A DNA stretch of 64,000 nucleotides from Nocardia lijiangensis NBRC 108240 (GCF_001613045.1 NZ_BDBP01000057.1:1-64000), one strand, 5' to 3'; shown: positions 1 through 9,375, counted from the stretch's first letter. The notes: generated by a model not told the origin, from the sequence alone. Made by a program: numbers and translations.

Positions 1-4
1 GATC

Positions 5-3000
5 GTGCACATCACCGCCGAGGGCCTGGCGCGCTACAGCGCCCAGGACGCGACGCCCGGCGAGCCGGGAGCGCGACTGGAACACGCGTGGAACCGCTCG
101 GCCGCCGCGCTGGCCACGGCCGCGGCGGCGGAGCTGGTCGTCGAGGAACCGGAGGCGCTCGGTCCCGCCGCCGACGCCCCCGCGATCGTCGATCCGCACC
201 GCAGGCTGCTCGACCGTGTCGCCGAGGTCTGCGACACGCGGTACCCGGGCGCGCGGATCCGCCGCGTCGAGGTGGACCCGCCGCACCTGTTCATCACCCA
301 CCAGAACGACGAGGTGGTGGCGCAGTGGCGGGTCGGCGTGCACGTCGGCGACATGACCAGGCAGGTGGTCGAGGACTTCCTCGGCCACGACCCGGAATAC
401 GGCTCCGAGCTGGTCTACCGGGGGGCCGCGCCGCCGCGCTCGCTGCGCGAGGAGGCCGCGAGCCACGGTCTTCGGGTGCGCAGTTTCACCGAATTCCAGG
501 GCCTGCTCGACCTGGACGGCTATCTCACCGCGCAGGCCGCCGCGCTCCGTTCGGACCGCAGGTATCCGCCGGAACTCTATGTGCCGCAACGCTTTCGCGT
601 TCTCGAGCACGGTGACCAGTTGATCCGCGACGACCTGGTCGGCGAACTGCTCGGCACGGTGAGCGCCGATCACGGCCGATTCGTGCTGCTGCTCGGCGAT
701 TTCGGGCGCGGCAAGACGTTCGCGCTGCGGGAACTGGCCCGCCGCATCACCGAGACCAAGCCCGCGCTGGTGCCGATCCTCATCGAACTGCGCACCCTGG
801 ACAAGACCCACTCGGTCGACGGACTGGTCGCGGCCCACCTGGCGAACCACGGCGAGGACCGCATCGACCTGAAGGCGCTGCGCTACATGTTGCGCGAGGG
901 CCGGGTGGTGCTGCTGTTCGACGGTTTCGACGAGCTCGTCACCCGTATCAGCTACGAATTCGCCGCCGACCACTTGGAGACGCTGCTCCAGGCGGCGGTC
1001 GGCAAGGCGAAGATCATCGTGGCCAGCCGCACCCAGCATTTCGAGTCGCGCGCCCAGGTGCTGACCGCCCTCGGCGAGCGGGTCGGTCTGCTCCACGACC
1101 GGCGCATCGTGAGCATCGAGGACTTCGCCCCCGCGCAGATCCGCGCCTTCCTCACCAATCGGTACGGCGGTGACGCGCGCCGCGCCGAGGCCAGGATGCG
1201 TTTGATCACCGGCATCGAAGACCTGCTCGGCCTTGCTCAGAATCCGCGCATGCTCAGCTTCATCGCCGATCTGGACGAGCGCCGCCTGCGCGCCGCCGCC
1301 GGCGCGAAACAGGCGGTCGGCCCGGCGGGGCTGTACCGGGAAATCCTGGACTCGTGGCTGACGCACGAGGTCGACCGCACCGCCACCGTCGCCGGATCGC
1401 CGCCCGGCCTGCGCCTGGACGAGCTGTGGCTGGCGGTCACCGCCTTCGCGCTGCGGATATGGGACAAGGGCGAGCCGTACCTGCGGCTGACCGAATTGAC
1501 CGAGGTGGCAAGGGATCTCGTCGAGCTGAGCGGCCCGCACCGGATGTCGGTGCAGCAGTCGGCGCACGCCATCGGCTCGGGCAGTCTGCTGGTGCGCACC
1601 GAGGAGAATCTCTTCGGCTTCATCCACACGTCGGTGACCGAATGGCTGGTGGCCAACCACGTCGCCGATCAGTTCGCGGCGGGGACGACCGCGCCGCCGC
1701 AGCTCGCGCAGGCGCAGCTGTCGCAACTGTCCATCGACTTCCTGTGCGATCTGGCCGACACCCAGGCCCTGCGCGGCTGGGCCGAGACGGTGCTTGCCGA
1801 CGCCACCTGCGACGACAACTCGCGCACCAACGCCCTGCGGGTCACCACCCGGCTGCGCACCGCGCCGACCGCCGACCTGCGCGGCGCCGCGCTGGCCGGC
1901 GAGGACCTGTCCTACCGCGACCTGCAAGGGGTGGATCTCAGCGGTGCGGACCTGACCGGCGCGCGGCTGGTCGGCGCGAATCTCACGCACGCGATATTGC
2001 GCGGCGCGCGCCTGGTGGGCGCCCGCCTCGACGAGGCCGTGCTGGTCGGCGCCGATCTCACCGACGCCGACCTGACCAGGGCGCGGCTGGCACGCACCGA
2101 CCTGACCGGCGCACGGGGAACCGGCAGCCGCTGGCCGCGGGCCGCGCTGCTGGAGGTGATCGGCACCCCGATCGGCACCGATCTGCGCGGCGCCGCGTGG
2201 GTGCCGGGGACCGCCGCGCAGACCGAATTCGCCCCGGCGGCCATCGGTGTGCGGCACGGGTTCCACGCCAGGCACGGCAGGCTGCCGCAGCCGGTCGCCT
2301 ACAGCCCCGACGGCGGCACCCTCGCCATCGGCAGCGACGACGGCGGCGTATTGATCTGCGATACCGAGACCGGTCGGCCGTTGCGCACGTTGCAAACCCA
2401 CCGCGCCCGCACCTTCGCGGTGGCGTTCACCGACTCGGTGCTCATCACCGGCTCGCACGACCGCACCGTCGGCATCTGGGACGCGGTGACCGGCGAACTG
2501 CGCCGCATTCTGCCCGGCCACCAGAACTGGCCATGGCCGGTGCTGCTGAGCCCGGCGGGGGACCTGCTGGTGACCGGCGACGCGGAGGGTGTGCTGCGGC
2601 TGTGGTCGCTGCCCGGCGGCGACCTGCGCCACGAATGCGTTCCCGTGTCGGGCGGGCGGGAGCTGATCTACAGCCTGGCCATCCACGGCACGATCCTGGC
2701 CGCGGCCTACCGGGACGGCGTGGTCCGGCTCTGGGACATCGAAACAGGTAGGCAGCAAGGCGAATTCGCGGGAGCGGGCGGCTCGGTGTTCCGCATCGCG
2801 TTCGATCCCTCCGGCACGCTGCTCGCCGTCGGCGGCGTGGACGGCGCGCTGACGCTGTGGGACCCGGCCACCTGCCGCCCGGTCCGGACGCTGGCCGGGC
2901 ACACCGGGCGCGTCTACACCCTGGCCTTCCATCCCACCCGCCCGCTGCTGGCCAGCGGGGACACCGACGGGGGACTGCGCACCTGGGACGTCCAGACCGG

Positions 3001-4345
3001 GGCGGCGCGGCACGCGCCGACCGAGCACACCGCCGCCATCTACTGGCTGGCCTTCGATCCGAGCGGCGCGGTGCTCGCCTCCGGGGACAGCGCGGGCTTG
3101 GTCTGCCTGCGCGAGAGCGAGTCGGCGCGGCTGCGGCACCGGCTCACCGCGCACACCGGCTCGATCTGGCCGTTCGCCTTCCGGCCCGACGGCGCGCAAC
3201 TGGCCATCACCGACGACCAGTTCACCACCCGGCTGTGGGATCCGGTGACCGGCGTCTGCCGCCACACCCTCACCGGGCACGGCCGTCAGGTCACCTCGGT
3301 GAGCTTCAACTCCGGCGGCGACCTGCTCGCGGCCTGCGGCAACGACGGTGTGGTGCGGCTGTGGGATCCGGTGTCCGGCAGATTGATTCGCCGCCTGGTC
3401 GGCAGTCACGACCGCCTGCTCACCTTCGAGTCGGCGATGTTCAGCTCGGCGCAGCGGCGCCAGCTGGCGACCGTCGGCAACGACGGGCGGCTGAGCCTGT
3501 TCAATCTCGACGCCGACAGCTTCGAACGGCACATCACCGTGGAGTCGGCGCCGATCTGGACGATCGCCTTCGACCCGACCGGCGATTTCCTGGCCACCGC
3601 CAACGACGACGACACCGTGATCGTCTGGGTCCGTTCCACCGGGGCGCTGCACGCGGTCTGCGCCGAGCATCGCGGCCGGGTGCGCTCCATCGCGTTCAAC
3701 GCCGAAGGCACGCTGATGGCCACCGGCTGCGACGACTCGGTGGTGCGGCTCTGGGACGTGTCGTCCGGGCGATTCCTGCGGGCGCTGCGCGGCCACGGCG
3801 ACCGGGTCTACTCGGTGGCCTTCCACGGCGACCGGCTCGCCAGCGCGTCCTGGGACAGCACGGCGCGGATCTGGGACGTCGAGTCCGGTGACTGCCTGCA
3901 CGAGCTGACCAGGCACACAGGCAGGCTGTGGACCGCGGCCACCGATCCGCACACCGGGACGCTGGCCACGGCGGGCGACGACCTGGTGATTCGCCTGTGG
4001 GACATGGCGACCGGACGACACCTGCACACCATGGAGGGGCACAAGCGGCGAGTCTGGTCGCTGGCCTTCGACCCGGCGGGCAGGCGGCTGGCCAGCGGCG
4101 GCGACGACGGCAGCGCGATCCTGTGGACCCTGCCGAACGGACGCGACGCCGCGCCCGCCGTGCGCGCGGTGCTGCTCGGCCTGCCCGAGGGCTGGGCCGC
4201 GCTGACCCCGGACGGCCGCTACAAGTTCGAGGGCAATATCGCCGGTCAGTTCTGGCACGTCATCGGCATGACCCGCTTCGAGTCCGGCGAACTCGACGCC
4301 TACCTGCCGGAGGTCGTGCAGGTACCCGTGGATGCGCCGCTGTAG
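5..4345 (+). CDS. NACHT NTPase with pentapeptide and WD40 repeats (5' end probably outside window)
   Basis: This is a large STAND-type signalling ATPase. The frame is still open at base 1, so the GTG at 5 may be internal and the protein is probably N-terminally truncated here. Residues about 1-200 hold no motif I can name. A NACHT domain follows, with Walker A GDFGRGKT near residue 232 and Walker B VVLLFDGFDEL near 300. Pentapeptide repeats of the A(D/N)LxG type fill about 620-705. About 15 WD40-like repeats (HTGRVYTLAF...LWDxxTG) run from about 755 to 1385 and could form two propellers. The C-terminal 60 residues (LTPDGRYKFEGN...GQFWHVIGMTRFE) resemble a tail often seen on bacterial NACHT/WD40 proteins. 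Known STAND proteins oligomerise after sensing a ligand through their repeats, and several bacterial NACHT proteins are antiphage. A defence role here is inference. Confidence 0.85.
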   Translation: MHITAEGLARYSAQDATPGEPGARLEHAWNRSAAALATAAAAELVVEEPEALGPAADAPAIVDPHRRLLDRVAEVCDTRYPGARIRRVEVDPPHLFITHQNDEVVAQWRVGVHVGDMTRQVVEDFLGHDPEYGSELVYRGAAPPRSLREEAASHGLRVRSFTEFQGLLDLDGYLTAQAAALRSDRRYPPELYVPQRFRVLEHGDQLIRDDLVGELLGTVSADHGRFVLLLGDFGRGKTFALRELARRITETKPALVPILIELRTLDKTHSVDGLVAAHLANHGEDRIDLKALRYMLREGRVVLLFDGFDELVTRISYEFAADHLETLLQAAVGKAKIIVASRTQHFESRAQVLTALGERVGLLHDRRIVSIEDFAPAQIRAFLTNRYGGDARRAEARMRLITGIEDLLGLAQNPRMLSFIADLDERRLRAAAGAKQAVGPAGLYREILDSWLTHEVDRTATVAGSPPGLRLDELWLAVTAFALRIWDKGEPYLRLTELTEVARDLVELSGPHRMSVQQSAHAIGSGSLLVRTEENLFGFIHTSVTEWLVANHVADQFAAGTTAPPQLAQAQLSQLSIDFLCDLADTQALRGWAETVLADATCDDNSRTNALRVTTRLRTAPTADLRGAALAGEDLSYRDLQGVDLSGADLTGARLVGANLTHAILRGARLVGARLDEAVLVGADLTDADLTRARLARTDLTGARGTGSRWPRAALLEVIGTPIGTDLRGAAWVPGTAAQTEFAPAAIGVRHGFHARHGRLPQPVAYSPDGGTLAIGSDDGGVLICDTETGRPLRTLQTHRARTFAVAFTDSVLITGSHDRTVGIWDAVTGELRRILPGHQNWPWPVLLSPAGDLLVTGDAEGVLRLWSLPGGDLRHECVPVSGGRELIYSLAIHGTILAAAYRDGVVRLWDIETGRQQGEFAGAGGSVFRIAFDPSGTLLAVGGVDGALTLWDPATCRPVRTLAGHTGRVYTLAFHPTRPLLASGDTDGGLRTWDVQTGAARHAPTEHTAAIYWLAFDPSGAVLASGDSAGLVCLRESESARLRHRLTAHTGSIWPFAFRPDGAQLAITDDQFTTRLWDPVTGVCRHTLTGHGRQVTSVSFNSGGDLLAACGNDGVVRLWDPVSGRLIRRLVGSHDRLLTFESAMFSSAQRRQLATVGNDGRLSLFNLDADSFERHITVESAPIWTIAFDPTGDFLATANDDDTVIVWVRSTGALHAVCAEHRGRVRSIAFNAEGTLMATGCDDSVVRLWDVSSGRFLRALRGHGDRVYSVAFHGDRLASASWDSTARIWDVESGDCLHELTRHTGRLWTAATDPHTGTLATAGDDLVIRLWDMATGRHLHTMEGHKRRVWSLAFDPAGRRLASGGDDGSAILWTLPNGRDAAPAVRAVLLGLPEGWAALTPDGRYKFEGNIAGQFWHVIGMTRFESGELDAYLPEVVQVPVDAPL

Positions 4346-4413
4346 GGGCGTCGCACCGAGAAGATGAGAGACCGTTAGAGTTCTTCTCGCAACGTCGCAA
4401 CGAGGAGTGTGGG

Positions 4414-4968
4414 ATGGCCGCCGAAACGCCCGTGACAGGAATCGCCGAACTGGCCGCGCTGCAGACCGGCGGGTGCACCGCCGAGCAGGCGTGGGCGCTG
4501 TTCGATCGGCTGCCCGGCGTTCCGGTCGCCGAGACGACGACCGGACGCTGGCGCGGCGAGGAACTGGACACCGGGCACCCGTTCGACGGCGTGCTCGCGG
4601 CGTCCGGCTGGTACGGCAAGCAATTCGACGGCGCCGACGCCGTGCATCCGCTGCTTTTCGCGGACGCCGCGGGGACGGTGTTCCCCGTCGACCCGCGCCG
4701 GGTGCCGCTGAGCCTCGCGGGCCGCGTGCCGCTGTCCGGTGTGCGGATGCTGCGCTCGATGCTGCCGGTGCTCGGTCCCGCGCTGCGTGCCCGCAGCCAC
4801 ACGGCGCGGCTGCGCGACATCACCTACCGGGGCGTGGTGAGTGCGGCGATGGTCTACGACCACCTGCCGATCATCGACCACTTCCGCCGCGTCGACGCGC
4901 ACACGCTGTTCGGGGTGATGGATCTGCGCGGGCTGGCCGATCCGTACTTCTTCGTCCTGCGCCGGTAG
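4414..4968 (+). CDS. GXWXG / DUF4334 domain protein
   Basis: A 184-residue protein. Near residue 45 it has the motif TGRWRGEEL, the GxWxG signature that names the N-terminal domain of this family. A DUF4334-like C-terminal half (LRDITYRGVVSAAMVYDHLPIIDHFR...) follows and ends in DPYFFVLRR. The biochemical function is unknown; the family looks like a small lipocalin-like or binding fold. The ATG at 4414 is preceded by a GAGGAG-like site (4400-4406), which fixes the start. The gene lies 68 nt after the NACHT gene on the same strand, and a FAD monooxygenase follows after 67 nt, so the two smaller genes may be co-expressed. No signal peptide or membrane segment is visible. Confidence 0.8.
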   Translation: MAAETPVTGIAELAALQTGGCTAEQAWALFDRLPGVPVAETTTGRWRGEELDTGHPFDGVLAASGWYGKQFDGADAVHPLLFADAAGTVFPVDPRRVPLSLAGRVPLSGVRMLRSMLPVLGPALRARSHTARLRDITYRGVVSAAMVYDHLPIIDHFRRVDAHTLFGVMDLRGLADPYFFVLRR

Positions 4969-5035
4969 GGCGTGCTCCCGGCTTACCATCGACGTGTCGC
5001 TCGAGTGTCGATCGCCGTGCGAGGGGAGACCGTCG

Positions 5036-6268
5036 ATGGAACGAACGACCTGCCTGGTGGTCGGTGGCGGACCCGCGGGCATGGTGCTCGGCCTGCTACT
5101 CGCCCGTGCGGGCGTCGAGGTCACCGTGCTGGAGAAGCACGGCGACTTCCTGCGTGACTTCCGCGGTGACACCGTGCATCCGACCACCCTGGACCTGCTC
5201 GACGAACTCGGCCTCGGCGAGGAGTTCGCGAAACTGCCCGCGCGGCGACTGGAATCGGTGCAGCTGCCGGTCGGCGGGTCGCTGCAGACCCTGGCGACGC
5301 TGAACACCCTTCCCGGCAAACACAAATACATCGCCATGGTGCCGCAGTGGGACCTGCTCGACCTGCTCGCCCGCGCCGCCGACCGCGAACCCAGCTTCCG
5401 GCTGCGGATGAACACCGAGGCCACCGGGCTCATCCTCGCCGACGGCCGGGTCACGGGTGCGAAATACCGGACGGCCGAGGGCGGCGCCGGTGCGATCGAG
5501 GCCGCGCTCACCGTCGCCTGCGATGGACGCGAGTCGGTACTTCGGGCGGCCGCCGGACTGCGCTCGCGCCGCTGGCCGACGCCGATGGACGTGTGGTGGT
5601 TCCGCCTGCCGCGCACCGGGATCGATCCCGCGGGCGCGATTCCGCTCGTCACCCCACGCCGCGCCGCGGTGATGCTCGATCGTGGCGACTACTGGCAGTG
5701 CGCCACCCTCATCGCCAAGGGCAGCGACGCCGAGGCGAGACGTGGGCCGGTCGGGGCGATTCTGCGCGAAATGGCCGAGGCCGTACCGTGGTTGGCCGAC
5801 CGCGTCGACGCGCTGCGCGACTGGGACGAGGTCAAGCTCCTCGACGTGAAACTCGACCGCCTCGACCGCTGGTACACCGACGGACTGCTGTGCCTCGGCG
5901 ACGCCGCGCACGCCATGTCCCCGGCAGGCGGCGTGGGCATCAACCTCGCCGTGCAGGACGCGGTGGCGGCGGCGAGAATCCTTGCCGCGCCGCTCCTTTC
6001 GGGACAGGTGCGGGTACAGGACCTGGCCAGGGTGCAGCGTCGCCGCTCGTTCCCGACCGTCGTCACCCAGGGCATGCAGCGGTCGCTGCACACCTGGGCC
6101 ATCGGGCCCGCCTTGTCCGGTCGGGTGGACCTCTCGCATGCGGGCAACGCGCCGTGGCCGCTGCGGGTCCTGCGACGCGTCCCGGTGCTGCGCGGCGTTC
6201 CGGCCTATCTGATCGCCCGCGGCGTATTGCCCGAGCACGCACCGGATTTCGCGCGCCGGGCGAACTGA
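5036..6268 (+). CDS. FAD-dependent monooxygenase (UbiH/PHBH-like)
   Basis: A 410-residue flavoprotein of the aromatic-ring hydroxylase superfamily. The N-terminal Rossmann motif VVGGGPAGMVLGLLLARAG (residues about 7-25) binds the ADP part of FAD. The second FAD motif, GDAAHAMSPAGGVGINLAVQ, sits near residue 290, and an internal DGRES motif precedes it. Such enzymes hydroxylate or epoxidise small organic substrates using NAD(P)H and O2; the substrate cannot be told from sequence. The ATG at 5036 is chosen because GAGGGGA (5020-5026) lies at the right distance. An upstream GTG at 4994 would add 14 residues ahead of the conserved start. The end converges on the serpin gene. Confidence 0.85.
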   Translation: MERTTCLVVGGGPAGMVLGLLLARAGVEVTVLEKHGDFLRDFRGDTVHPTTLDLLDELGLGEEFAKLPARRLESVQLPVGGSLQTLATLNTLPGKHKYIAMVPQWDLLDLLARAADREPSFRLRMNTEATGLILADGRVTGAKYRTAEGGAGAIEAALTVACDGRESVLRAAAGLRSRRWPTPMDVWWFRLPRTGIDPAGAIPLVTPRRAAVMLDRGDYWQCATLIAKGSDAEARRGPVGAILREMAEAVPWLADRVDALRDWDEVKLLDVKLDRLDRWYTDGLLCLGDAAHAMSPAGGVGINLAVQDAVAAARILAAPLLSGQVRVQDLARVQRRRSFPTVVTQGMQRSLHTWAIGPALSGRVDLSHAGNAPWPLRVLRRVPVLRGVPAYLIARGVLPEHAPDFARRAN

Positions 6269-6429
6269 GATCGCGTCGGCGAGACCTGTTTGCTCTTGGT
6301 CACCGGCAGTGTCGGTGAGCGTGCCGTTCGAGGATCCTCGTCATCGCCACACCCGGCATCGAGGAAGCGGCGATGCCGCCCGGCAGGCGACGATCTGAGC
6401 CACGGATGCACCGGACTTCGACACAGGGC

Positions 6430-7611
6430 CTAGACGAACAACGGATCCTGCTCGTCGTCGCGGCGGATCGGTAGCCGGGCGACCCAGCCCGCGACTACCG
6501 CGAGGCCGGTCTCGCGGTGCACGGCGAGGAACCCGAAAGGCCGATCGAAGACGACGTCGACCTGGGTGACCAGGTGGTCCGCCCGCAGCGGCATGCTCAC
6601 CGCCCGGGCGCTGACGGCGGTGACGGCCGCGGCTTCGAAACCTTCGGCGGTGAAGCGCGCCAGCACGTCCTGCGCGCCCTGGGCGATCGCGAGTTCCTGC
6701 GGCGAGACCGCCGGAAAGTGGCCGCGGTCGGTCGTCATGGCCGCGGTGAGGCCGAAGAGTTCGGGCGTGGCGCACAGATTGTGCGACGAGCGGATCTCGA
6801 AGGGCGGCATCCGGATGTCGAGCCGATCGCCGGGCCGCGGCGCGTGGTGCTGCGACACCCGCAGGCCAGGGCCGGTGGTTCCCGGCGGCAGCGCGGAACG
6901 GACCGGCGTCCGTCCGGTCAGCGCGGCGAGGCCGGTGGCCAGCACCGAGCCGGGCATGGACGATCCGAGCAACAGGTGCACGTCCAAGTCGGCGGTGCCG
7001 GTGACGACCACGCGCGTCACCGGGTCCGGGCCGTCCAGCAAGGCGGCCGCGGTGAGGTCGCCGGTGGAACGCACGAGCCCGCGCCCCCTGAGACCCCGCC
7101 ACGGCCCGGATTCGGGGCGCAACACGGTGTCGTCGAACGGATCGCGCCACCGGGTTCGGGCGACCAGCGCGGTCGCCAGCACCATGCGGATGTCCGGCGC
7201 GATGCGCAGCGGGAATCGCTCGATCAACCCGCCGGTCCCGCGGGCGGCCCAGGCATCGAGCGCGTCCTGTCCGGTCAGCCGCCCGATCGTGTCCGGCGGC
7301 ACCGTGTCGGTCCACTCACGGCGCAGCGGAAGCGTTTCGGCGAACCACGCACCGAGCACCGCGGACAGATCTTCTGACTCGGCCATGATCCGCATCAACT
7401 CCAGCGCGGCACCGTGCGCAGACTTGGCGGGCACCCCGATCGCGGCTTCCAGCTCGTCGCGCGCTGGACCCTCCGCGGCCCCGGCGAGAAGACCGAGCAA
7501 CGGCCAGAGCCCGGCCCCCGAGACAACGAAATCATCCGCACCCGCCGCGGCCGCCCACCGCGCGGTCAGCTCGTTGACGGCCGCGACGTGTGTGTCGACT
7601 GTGCTCCCCAC
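6430..7611 (-). CDS. Serpin-family protease inhibitor
   Basis: A 393-residue protein recognised as a serpin by its ends. The N-terminus (VNELTARWAAAAGADDFVVS...LWPLLGLLAGAAEGPARDELE) matches helix A/B of the fold. The C-terminus (VDVVFDRPFGFLAVHRETGLAVVAGWV) matches the serpin signature. The hinge AEGFEAAAVTAV (about residue 320) keeps the E-G-x-E-A-A-A-x-T pattern found in inhibitory serpins, so it probably traps a serine or cysteine protease by loop insertion. The scissile residue cannot be fixed; the loop after the hinge reads SARAVSMP. No signal peptide is visible, so it may act in the cytoplasm. The start is a GTG six bases after TAGGGT, which suggests a leaderless mRNA. Bacterial serpins are uncommon. 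Confidence 0.78.
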   Translation of the reverse strand: MGSTVDTHVAAVNELTARWAAAAGADDFVVSGAGLWPLLGLLAGAAEGPARDELEAAIGVPAKSAHGAALELMRIMAESEDLSAVLGAWFAETLPLRREWTDTVPPDTIGRLTGQDALDAWAARGTGGLIERFPLRIAPDIRMVLATALVARTRWRDPFDDTVLRPESGPWRGLRGRGLVRSTGDLTAAALLDGPDPVTRVVVTGTADLDVHLLLGSSMPGSVLATGLAALTGRTPVRSALPPGTTGPGLRVSQHHAPRPGDRLDIRMPPFEIRSSHNLCATPELFGLTAAMTTDRGHFPAVSPQELAIAQGAQDVLARFTAEGFEAAAVTAVSARAVSMPLRADHLVTQVDVVFDRPFGFLAVHRETGLAVVAGWVARLPIRRDDEQDPLFV

Positions 7612-7623
7612 GGGGCCACCCTA
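7612..7623 (-). promoter_or_regulatory. Candidate -10 element for leaderless serpin mRNA
   Basis: Read on the minus strand, TAGGGT is followed by six bases and then the GTG start codon of the serpin gene, with no Shine-Dalgarno sequence. The spacing puts the transcription start at or next to the GTG. Confidence 0.5.
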
Positions 7624-7672
7624 GTCGCGGTTCGTGCCGCGATGTGCTCCGCTGGAACCGATCGCGCCGCGG

Positions 7673-8407
7673 CTAATCCCGATCGGCCGCTGATCGGTTG
7701 CGGGAGAGGATGGCTTCGAAGCGTTCGTCGGCGCGATCGAGCTGGCCGAGGATGTGCTGCTTGACGTGTTCGGCGAGCGGAGTGTCCGGCCTGCTCACCA
7801 GGTCTCGGTAGACGTCGGTGAGCGGGCTGTACTTGACGGCCAGCTTCCGCATGATCGGCTTCTCGGCGTAGAGGATGCCGACGCCGTTGTCGGTGAAGTC
7901 CGAGAGTTTGACGACTCGCGCCCAGGGTGCGCGATCCAAAGTCGTCGCGACGTGGTCGCGGTACTGCTCGTGTCGATCGCGGCGCGGATCGGGCTCGGGG
8001 TTGGTGACGGCCGCGACGAGGTCGGCGACCCGGTCGCCGAAGCGCTCGGACAGTTCGGTGAGCGCGCCATCGGTAGGGGAGCCGCCGCGGTCGCCCGCCA
8101 GCTCGGCGGGATGGTCCTCCACGGCATCGTGCAGCAGGCCCGCCGCCACCACGTCGGTGTCGTGCACCTCGTAGTGACTGACGATCCGAATCGCCACGCG
8201 CAGAAGATGATTCAGATAGGGTTCGCGGCCGTAGCGATCTTCGCGGTGCAGTTCGGTCGCCAGCTCCAGTGCCGAGGTCAGCCGCTCGCCGTCGGGCAAT
8301 TCCGCGATCTCGAGCAGCAGTCGTTCGCGCAGCCCTGCCTCGCCGTAAACCTCGCTGATCGTGTGCAGCGGCATCACGGCCAGAACTCCCGCCCCAGGAT
8401 TGCGCAT
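7673..8407 (-). CDS. HD-domain phosphohydrolase (SpoT/MESH1-like)
   Basis: A 244-residue protein with an HD metal-dependent phosphohydrolase core. Visible motifs are YLNHLLRVAIRI (first His with Arg), DTDVVAAGLLHDAVEDHP (the HD pair) and a later DRVADLVAAVTNPE segment. The order and spacing resemble the hydrolase half of RelA/SpoT and the stand-alone MESH1 type, so the likely activity is removal of a pyrophosphate or phosphate from a nucleotide such as ppGpp. That substrate is an inference. There is no synthetase, TGS or ACT domain. The ATG at 8407 lies six bases after TAGATT, again a leaderless arrangement. An internal Met at residue 12 is an alternative start. It lies between alkB and the serpin gene on the same strand. 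Confidence 0.8.
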   Translation of the reverse strand: MRNPGAGVLAVMPLHTISEVYGEAGLRERLLLEIAELPDGERLTSALELATELHREDRYGREPYLNHLLRVAIRIVSHYEVHDTDVVAAGLLHDAVEDHPAELAGDRGGSPTDGALTELSERFGDRVADLVAAVTNPEPDPRRDRHEQYRDHVATTLDRAPWARVVKLSDFTDNGVGILYAEKPIMRKLAVKYSPLTDVYRDLVSRPDTPLAEHVKQHILGQLDRADERFEAILSRNRSAADRD

Positions 8408-8419
8408 AGTGCCAATCTA
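8408..8419 (-). promoter_or_regulatory. Candidate -10 element for leaderless HD-protein mRNA
   Basis: On the minus strand TAGATT, then GGCACT, then the ATG. The six-base spacing matches the serpin, histidine kinase, HAD and uvrC genes in this window. Confidence 0.5.
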
Positions 8420-8574
8420 TCGGGCCGCCGCGCCGCGCGCTGTGCCCTGCGACACTCTGTCGTCTGCTGGATCGCGACGCCGCCCGCGCCCGGATGCCCT
8501 TGCCTCTCGGTAGGTGCCGGATTCGGTTCGCCGCCAAGCGTTCTCGAATCGGGTACGACGTCGTGCGACTGATC

Positions 8575-9201
8575 TCAGCGCACGTCGCGTGGACGGAATT
8601 GAATGCTGATCCGAGGCCCGACCGGCTTGCGCGTCTTGGGTACCGCGTGCTCCCAGGTGCGCTGGCAGGAACCGCCCATCACGAGCAGGTCGCCGTGGCC
8701 CACCTGGTACCGGATGCTCGCGCCGCCCCGGCGCGGCCGCAGCAGCAGGGCGCGCGGCGCGCCGAGTGACAGGATCGCGACCATGGTGTCGTGCGTCGCC
8801 CCGCGGCCGAAGGTGTCGCCGTGCCAGGCCACGCTGTCGCGCCCGTCGCGGTAGTAGCACAGACCCGCCGTCCGGAACGGTTCGCCGAGCTCGGCGGCGT
8901 AGTGACGGCTCAGCGCATCACGAGCCTCGTCGAGGATCGGATCCGGCAGCGCCGCCTGTTCTTCGTAGAAATGCAGCAGCCGGGGGACGTCGACCACCCG
9001 GTCGTACATCGGCCTGCGCTCGGCCTGCCACGGGACCTCCCGCGCCAACCGGTCGAACAAGGTGTCGGCTCCACTCAGCCATCCGGGTCGCACGTCGACC
9101 CACGCACCATCGGACAGCGGCGTGCGGTGTGTGCTCGCGAGCGAGCCGAGGAGCAGATCCCCGGACCCGTCGAACAGCGAACCCTGCAGCCATGCGGTCA
9201 C
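8575..9201 (-). CDS. AlkB-type 2-oxoglutarate/Fe(II) dioxygenase
   Basis: A protein of the AlkB DNA/RNA repair family, which oxidatively demethylates N1-methyladenine and N3-methylcytosine. Evidence is the Fe(II) site HxD in VAWHGDTFG, the later His in WEHAVPKT, and the 2-oxoglutarate-binding RISIQFRP near the C-terminus, in the usual order. PMYDRVVDVPRLLHFY is typical of the actinobacterial AlkB branch. Two starts are possible. A GTG at 9237 gives 220 residues. The GTG at 9201 gives 208 and starts at the usual TAWLQGSLF. The shorter form is preferred because a LexA-like half palindrome (9222-9237) would then lie just upstream instead of over the start. It is divergent from pyrR. Confidence 0.82.
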   Translation of the reverse strand: MTAWLQGSLFDGSGDLLLGSLASTHRTPLSDGAWVDVRPGWLSGADTLFDRLAREVPWQAERRPMYDRVVDVPRLLHFYEEQAALPDPILDEARDALSRHYAAELGEPFRTAGLCYYRDGRDSVAWHGDTFGRGATHDTMVAILSLGAPRALLLRPRRGGASIRYQVGHGDLLVMGGSCQRTWEHAVPKTRKPVGPRISIQFRPRDVR

Positions 9202-9221
9202 CCGCCGGACAATACCCCCAT

Positions 9222-9237
9222 TCGAACATATGTGCAC
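9222..9237. promoter_or_regulatory. Candidate LexA (SOS) box upstream of alkB
   Basis: The 16-mer TCGAACATATGTGCAC matches the actinobacterial SOS consensus TCGAAC-RNRY-GTTCGA exactly in the left half and the spacer, and at three of six positions in the right half. The position is about 20 bp before the GTG at 9201. The degraded right half keeps confidence modest. Confidence 0.35.
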
Positions 9238-9375
9238 TCGTCGACACTCGCAGTTGTCGCAGCCGGTGGCCGCGCCGCAGCATCACAGCATCCGGCGGGT
9301 GGCACCGCTCACAGCCTGTCCGTGGGGCAGCTCACAGGCCGATGTACCTGGTGAAAGCGGGGTCGGGAGCGCTGT

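Noticed and set aside
6299..6317. Terminator between the FAD monooxygenase and serpin genes.
   Set aside because: Only a 6-bp stem (TCACCG/CGGTGA) without T-run; too weak to claim.
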